Origin: Cyclobacteriaceae bacterium
Lineage (GTDB): Bacteria > Bacteroidota > Bacteroidia > Cytophagales > Cyclobacteriaceae
Length of the DNA stretch: 8,088 bases
Assembly (NCBI GenBank): GCA_025358195.1
Contig: JANYKP010000425.1
Location: 1 to 8,088, forward strand
Reading direction: 5' to 3'
Shown here: positions 5,815 through 8,088 of the stretch, piece after piece
How positions within the stretch are numbered: position 1 is the stretch's first letter
Layout: each line of letters begins with the position of its first letter
Notes under the pieces: model-generated
The model's input: the letters and a program-made list of their open reading frames with translations, nothing else
The model's database searches: none
What the model was told of the DNA's origin: nothing
Translations under genes and position numbers: made by a program

Positions 5815-5984
5815 TCTCTGTGCGCTTTCGTGTGCCTGTTTGCCGAAGCCTGGGCGCATTCCTTTGCGCATTCCCCTGTATTAAAAAATCCGTCAATCAA
5901 TATTAGTAGTATGGCCTGTCTAATGAGTGTCAGATTTTTTAACACAAAGGAACACGGAGGAATGCACACAGAGGTGCACAGCGG
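5815..5984. repeat. Large imperfect inverted repeat filling the plsC/Gfo-Idh gap
   Basis: The core is a perfect 10-bp pair, TTAAAAAATC (5881-5890) and GATTTTTTAA (5933-5942), around a 42-base loop. Outside it, the left arm (CTCTGTG, TTCGTGTGCC, and GCGCATTCC twice at 5854-5862 and 5866-5874) is roughly the reverse complement of the right arm. The right arm is a run of degenerate ~10-base units: AACACAAAGG, AACACGGAGG, then AATGCACACAGAGG and TGCACAGCGG (5941-5984). It contains no credible gene; the two short frames across it (5760-5969 minus, 5830-6018 plus) are repeat translations. It may be a dispersed palindromic repeat or MITE-like element and could fold as a terminator or 3' structure for the minus-strand gene ending at 6023. 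Confidence 0.65.
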
Positions 5985-6022
5985 TTTCTTACTAATTTGG
6001 AGTGAGGCAACATCATAAAAAT

Positions 6023-7366
6023 TTATGAAAAATATTTTGTCACTCCAGGCACGGCGACGGGATAAAACCCATTGGCATCAGGCTTTGATGGCATGTCGGC
6101 ATCCCAGGTGTAACGTGAGGGTTGCAACGAAATCCCGGAGTTAAGGGTCTTTTCAAACTCCAGCACTTGTCCGGAGTACGTGGCCATGCGCCCGAGGATG
6201 CAGGTCATAGTACTTTTTGCTCCATTCTCTGCATCGTCAAATTTGTATTCACCCTTGGCGATAGCAGCAAAAAGTTCATCGTGCTCCGTCTGGTAGGGAT
6301 TGTTTTCCCTGGCTTTATCGAATTGATACAGCACGTTTCCTTTGCGGTCGGTGATGTTCATCGCGCCGCAATAAATGGTTCCTTTCGTGCCCGCGATTTG
6401 TTCATCCACTTTGCTCATGGTGCCTTTGATGTGACGACATTGGCTGTTGAGAATGCTGCCGTCCGCATATTGAAATTCAACATAGTGGTGATCAAAAATT
6501 TCTCCAAACTCTTTTCCTTTCCTTACCTCACGCCCACCCATGCCCTGGGCTTTCACCGGGTAGGCCCCCTTGAACCAGTTAACCACATCAATATTGTGAA
6601 TGTGCTGTTCGGTGATATGATCACCACAAAGCCAGTTGAAATAATACCAGTTGCGCATTTGGTATTCCATTTCCGTCTGGGCAGGCTGACGCATGTTGAC
6701 CCATACACCCTCATTGTTCCACCATGCCTGGGCAGATACAATCTCGCCAATCATACCGTCTTTTAAGCGCTTGTAAAGTTCGAGATAGGAGTTTTGGTAG
6801 TGACGCTGCAAACCCACCACTACATTCAATTTTTTTTGCTTCGCGATCGTCGCGGCATCCAGCACCCGTTTTATTCCAGCCGGATCGGTGGCAACCGGTT
6901 TTTCCATAAAGATGTGCTTGCCCTGGTTCACGGCCTCTTCAAAATGGATTGGCCGAAAGCCGGGAGGTGTAGCAAGAATTACAACATCCGCTAAAGCAAT
7001 CGCTTTTTTATAGGCATCAAAGCCTGTAAATTTAGTTTCCTCGGTAACCTTAACTTTTTCCTTGACATTACCCGCGGCGCTTGACCAATCACTTAAGTCG
7101 GACGACATTAAATTTTTATAGCAGTCATCTAACCGGTCGCGAAAAGCATCGGCCATCGCAACAAGTTTTATATTTTGTTTCGTGAGAAGTGCCTGCATAG
7201 CCGCGCCTGTGCCCCTACCGCCGCAACCAATCAATGCAATCTTGATCGAGTCATCGGCAGATGAATTAAAAAATTCCGCATTCGAAACGAGTGGCATAGC
7301 CATTAAAGAGCCTGCGGCCAGGGTGGATTGCTTGATAAAATCTCTGCGGGAAGGAATGGGCTTCAT
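6023..7366 (-). CDS. Gfo/Idh/MocA-family oxidoreductase, Tat-exported
   Basis: This is an NAD(P)-dependent oxidoreductase of the glucose-fructose oxidoreductase / inositol dehydrogenase class, acting on sugars or their derivatives. The 447-residue product opens with a twin-arginine signal (SRRDFIK, 6-12; hydrophobic 14-27; likely cut after SNA, 28-30), so it is exported folded, with cofactor bound. The Rossmann fold starts at IKIALIGCGGRGTG (41-54), with D73 of MAD at the end of the second strand. EKPVA (155-159) carries the conserved catalytic-site Lys156. The C-terminal domain holds GDHITEQHIHNID (248-260), with His and Asp residues expected at the substrate site. It is much longer than cytoplasmic inositol dehydrogenases and matches the secreted 440-residue group common in Bacteroidota and Planctomycetes. 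A SUMF1-like gene ends 75 bases upstream on the same strand. The substrate is unknown. Confidence 0.93.
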   Translation of the reverse strand: MKPIPSRRDFIKQSTLAAGSLMAMPLVSNAEFFNSSADDSIKIALIGCGGRGTGAAMQALLTKQNIKLVAMADAFRDRLDDCYKNLMSSDLSDWSSAAGNVKEKVKVTEETKFTGFDAYKKAIALADVVILATPPGFRPIHFEEAVNQGKHIFMEKPVATDPAGIKRVLDAATIAKQKKLNVVVGLQRHYQNSYLELYKRLKDGMIGEIVSAQAWWNNEGVWVNMRQPAQTEMEYQMRNWYYFNWLCGDHITEQHIHNIDVVNWFKGAYPVKAQGMGGREVRKGKEFGEIFDHHYVEFQYADGSILNSQCRHIKGTMSKVDEQIAGTKGTIYCGAMNITDRKGNVLYQFDKARENNPYQTEHDELFAAIAKGEYKFDDAENGAKSTMTCILGRMATYSGQVLEFEKTLNSGISLQPSRYTWDADMPSKPDANGFYPVAVPGVTKYFS

Positions 7367-7399
7367 AGTATGTTTTTTTTAGTCTGTTTTCGAAACCAT

Positions 7400-7427
7400 T
7401 ATAAAAATACGCTTTTCAAAGCAAGCG
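7400..7427 (-). terminator. Possible weak terminator between the SUMF1-like and Gfo/Idh genes
   Basis: On the minus strand CGCTT (7427-7423) pairs with AAGCG (7414-7410) around an 8-base loop, followed by TATTTTTAT. Five base pairs are few, so it may only partly stop transcription between the two same-strand genes. The same 75-base gap would also hold any promoter for the Gfo/Idh gene; none matching the Bacteroidota consensus was found. Confidence 0.35.
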
Positions 7428-7441
7428 ATGATTATCCAGGA

Positions 7442-8088
7442 TTATTTTAAGTACAAATCATAAAATTTTCCAATTTCTTCTCTGGAAGGTTGCTTTAGAG
7501 GCCGAACGACACGAAACCCAATAAACATACCATCGGTAAGCCACCATCGGCTCTTGGGAATTTGTGGATCGCGTTGGTTCCAGGTTGGATCAGACGGAAT
7601 TCGATTGCTGCAACGAAGTTGAGTCGCGGGATCCAGGAACGAACCGCCCCGCGCGCTACGCGGATACTTTGGGCCGGGGGTGGTAATTGGATCATTATTT
7701 TTGATCGTGGAATAATAGGCGGGGGTGTATTGATCGATTGTCCATTCACTTAGGTTGCCCAACATGTCATATAACCCCCAGGCATTCGGTTTTTTTTCTT
7801 TTACGTGATGAAACTTGCCGACTGCGTTATCCTTAAAGTAGCCGTAGGCGTTGATGTCCTCCAGCGTGACTGTATTACTTCCTGCTTTGCACGCATATTC
7901 CCATTCAGCTTCGGTTGGTAATCGATAAAAAAACCCGGTCTTTGTGTAAAGCCATTTGCAATACATCATCGATGCCTGCTGGCTCATGCTGTTGACCGGG
8001 TGCTTGCCATCACGTCCCATGCCCCAGGTGAGGTCGATGTATTGAGGAGTGGCACGGGTAACGCCATCGATGGTTTTGCTCTGCGGCA
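7442..8088 (-). CDS. SUMF1/FGE-domain protein, C-terminal 214 residues (5' end cut off)
   Basis: The reading frame stays open to the window edge; the Met codon at 8020 is internal, because the 22 codons before it also read as protein (DGVTRATPQYIDLTWG). Numbering from the first whole codon, the sulfatase-modifying-factor fold is shown by a YCKW segment (42-45), RLPTEAEWEYACKAG (55-69), NAWGLYDMLGNLSEW (101-115), RGGSF (146-150) and FIGFRVVR (188-195). True formylglycine-generating enzymes oxidise a sulfatase cysteine using two copper-binding cysteines just after GGS. Here that stretch reads GGSFLDPATQLRC, with Asp and Leu where those cysteines should be, so it is unlikely to be a real FGE. 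Related folds act as ergothioneine-type iron enzymes, pyoverdine maturation proteins or binding modules. It lies 75 bases upstream of the Gfo/Idh gene. Any signal peptide is outside the window. Confidence 0.9.
   Translation of the reverse strand, partial: PQSKTIDGVTRATPQYIDLTWGMGRDGKHPVNSMSQQASMMYCKWLYTKTGFFYRLPTEAEWEYACKAGSNTVTLEDINAYGYFKDNAVGKFHHVKEKKPNAWGLYDMLGNLSEWTIDQYTPAYYSTIKNNDPITTPGPKYPRSARGGSFLDPATQLRCSNRIPSDPTWNQRDPQIPKSRWWLTDGMFIGFRVVRPLKQPSREEIGKFYDLYLK

Noticed and set aside
5760..6018. Two short frames (minus 5760-5969, plus 5830-6018) in the plsC/Gfo-Idh gap
   Set aside because: Both are translations of the inverted-repeat element, with no start signals and no resemblance to known proteins.
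5750..6022. crcB-type fluoride riboswitch upstream of plsC-fluC
   Set aside because: I looked for the conserved GGCGAUGG-like start and paired elements on the minus strand and saw none; the gap is taken up by the repeat element.
6122..6766. 214-codon plus-strand frame
   Set aside because: It lies wholly antisense to the Gfo/Idh/MocA gene, whose motifs are all in the minus-strand frame.

Overview
The window looks like chromosomal DNA of a Bacteroidota bacterium, probably of the Cytophagales/Chitinophagales type. The RsmG sequence is of the Bacteroidota type, a porin-like protein is paired with a PAP2/vanadium-haloperoxidase protein, a twin-arginine Gfo/Idh/MocA protein sits beside a SUMF1-domain protein, and most starts lack a clear Shine-Dalgarno. 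This placement comes from family resemblance, not from a search. Gene bodies have moderate GC. The first ~600 bases are visibly more AT-rich.

Layout. Bases 1-112 are the cut-off end of an IS5-like insertion sequence: a terminal repeat plus the first 15 codons of a minus-strand transposase. Bases 113-615 carry no convincing gene but hold a cluster of CTAAAGGAT repeats. The plus strand then carries rsmG (616-1245), a small unrecognised membrane-anchored or secreted protein (1325-1861), a structured 159-base gap, and a two-gene operon with a 4-base overlap: an outer-membrane porin-like protein (2021-2950) and a PAP2/vanadium-haloperoxidase-family protein (2947-4494). A strong intrinsic terminator (4568-4600) closes that operon. 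From 4613 to the right edge everything is on the minus strand. In transcription order this is a truncated SUMF1/FGE-like protein (8088-7442), a Tat-exported Gfo/Idh/MocA oxidoreductase (7366-6023), a 273-base gap filled by a large imperfect inverted repeat, then plsC (5749-5006) and fluC/crcB (5009-4635), again with a 4-base overlap.

Functional picture. rsmG (ribosome modification), plsC (phospholipid synthesis) and fluC (fluoride export) are housekeeping or stress genes. The porin-PAP2 pair looks like a cell-envelope module in which an outer-membrane barrel supplies or releases a small substrate for a periplasmic vanadate- or phosphate-type enzyme. The PAP2 protein keeps every catalytic residue I can place, including positions matching the fungal vanadium chloroperoxidase. 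The Gfo/Idh and SUMF1-like pair looks like a periplasmic carbohydrate-type module, but the SUMF1-like protein lacks the two copper-binding cysteines of true formylglycine-generating enzymes. I see no CRISPR array, tRNA or rRNA gene, phage module or obvious defence system. The less ordinary items are the PAP2 operon, the SUMF1-like protein without its cysteines, the intergenic inverted-repeat element and the CTAAAGGAT cluster.
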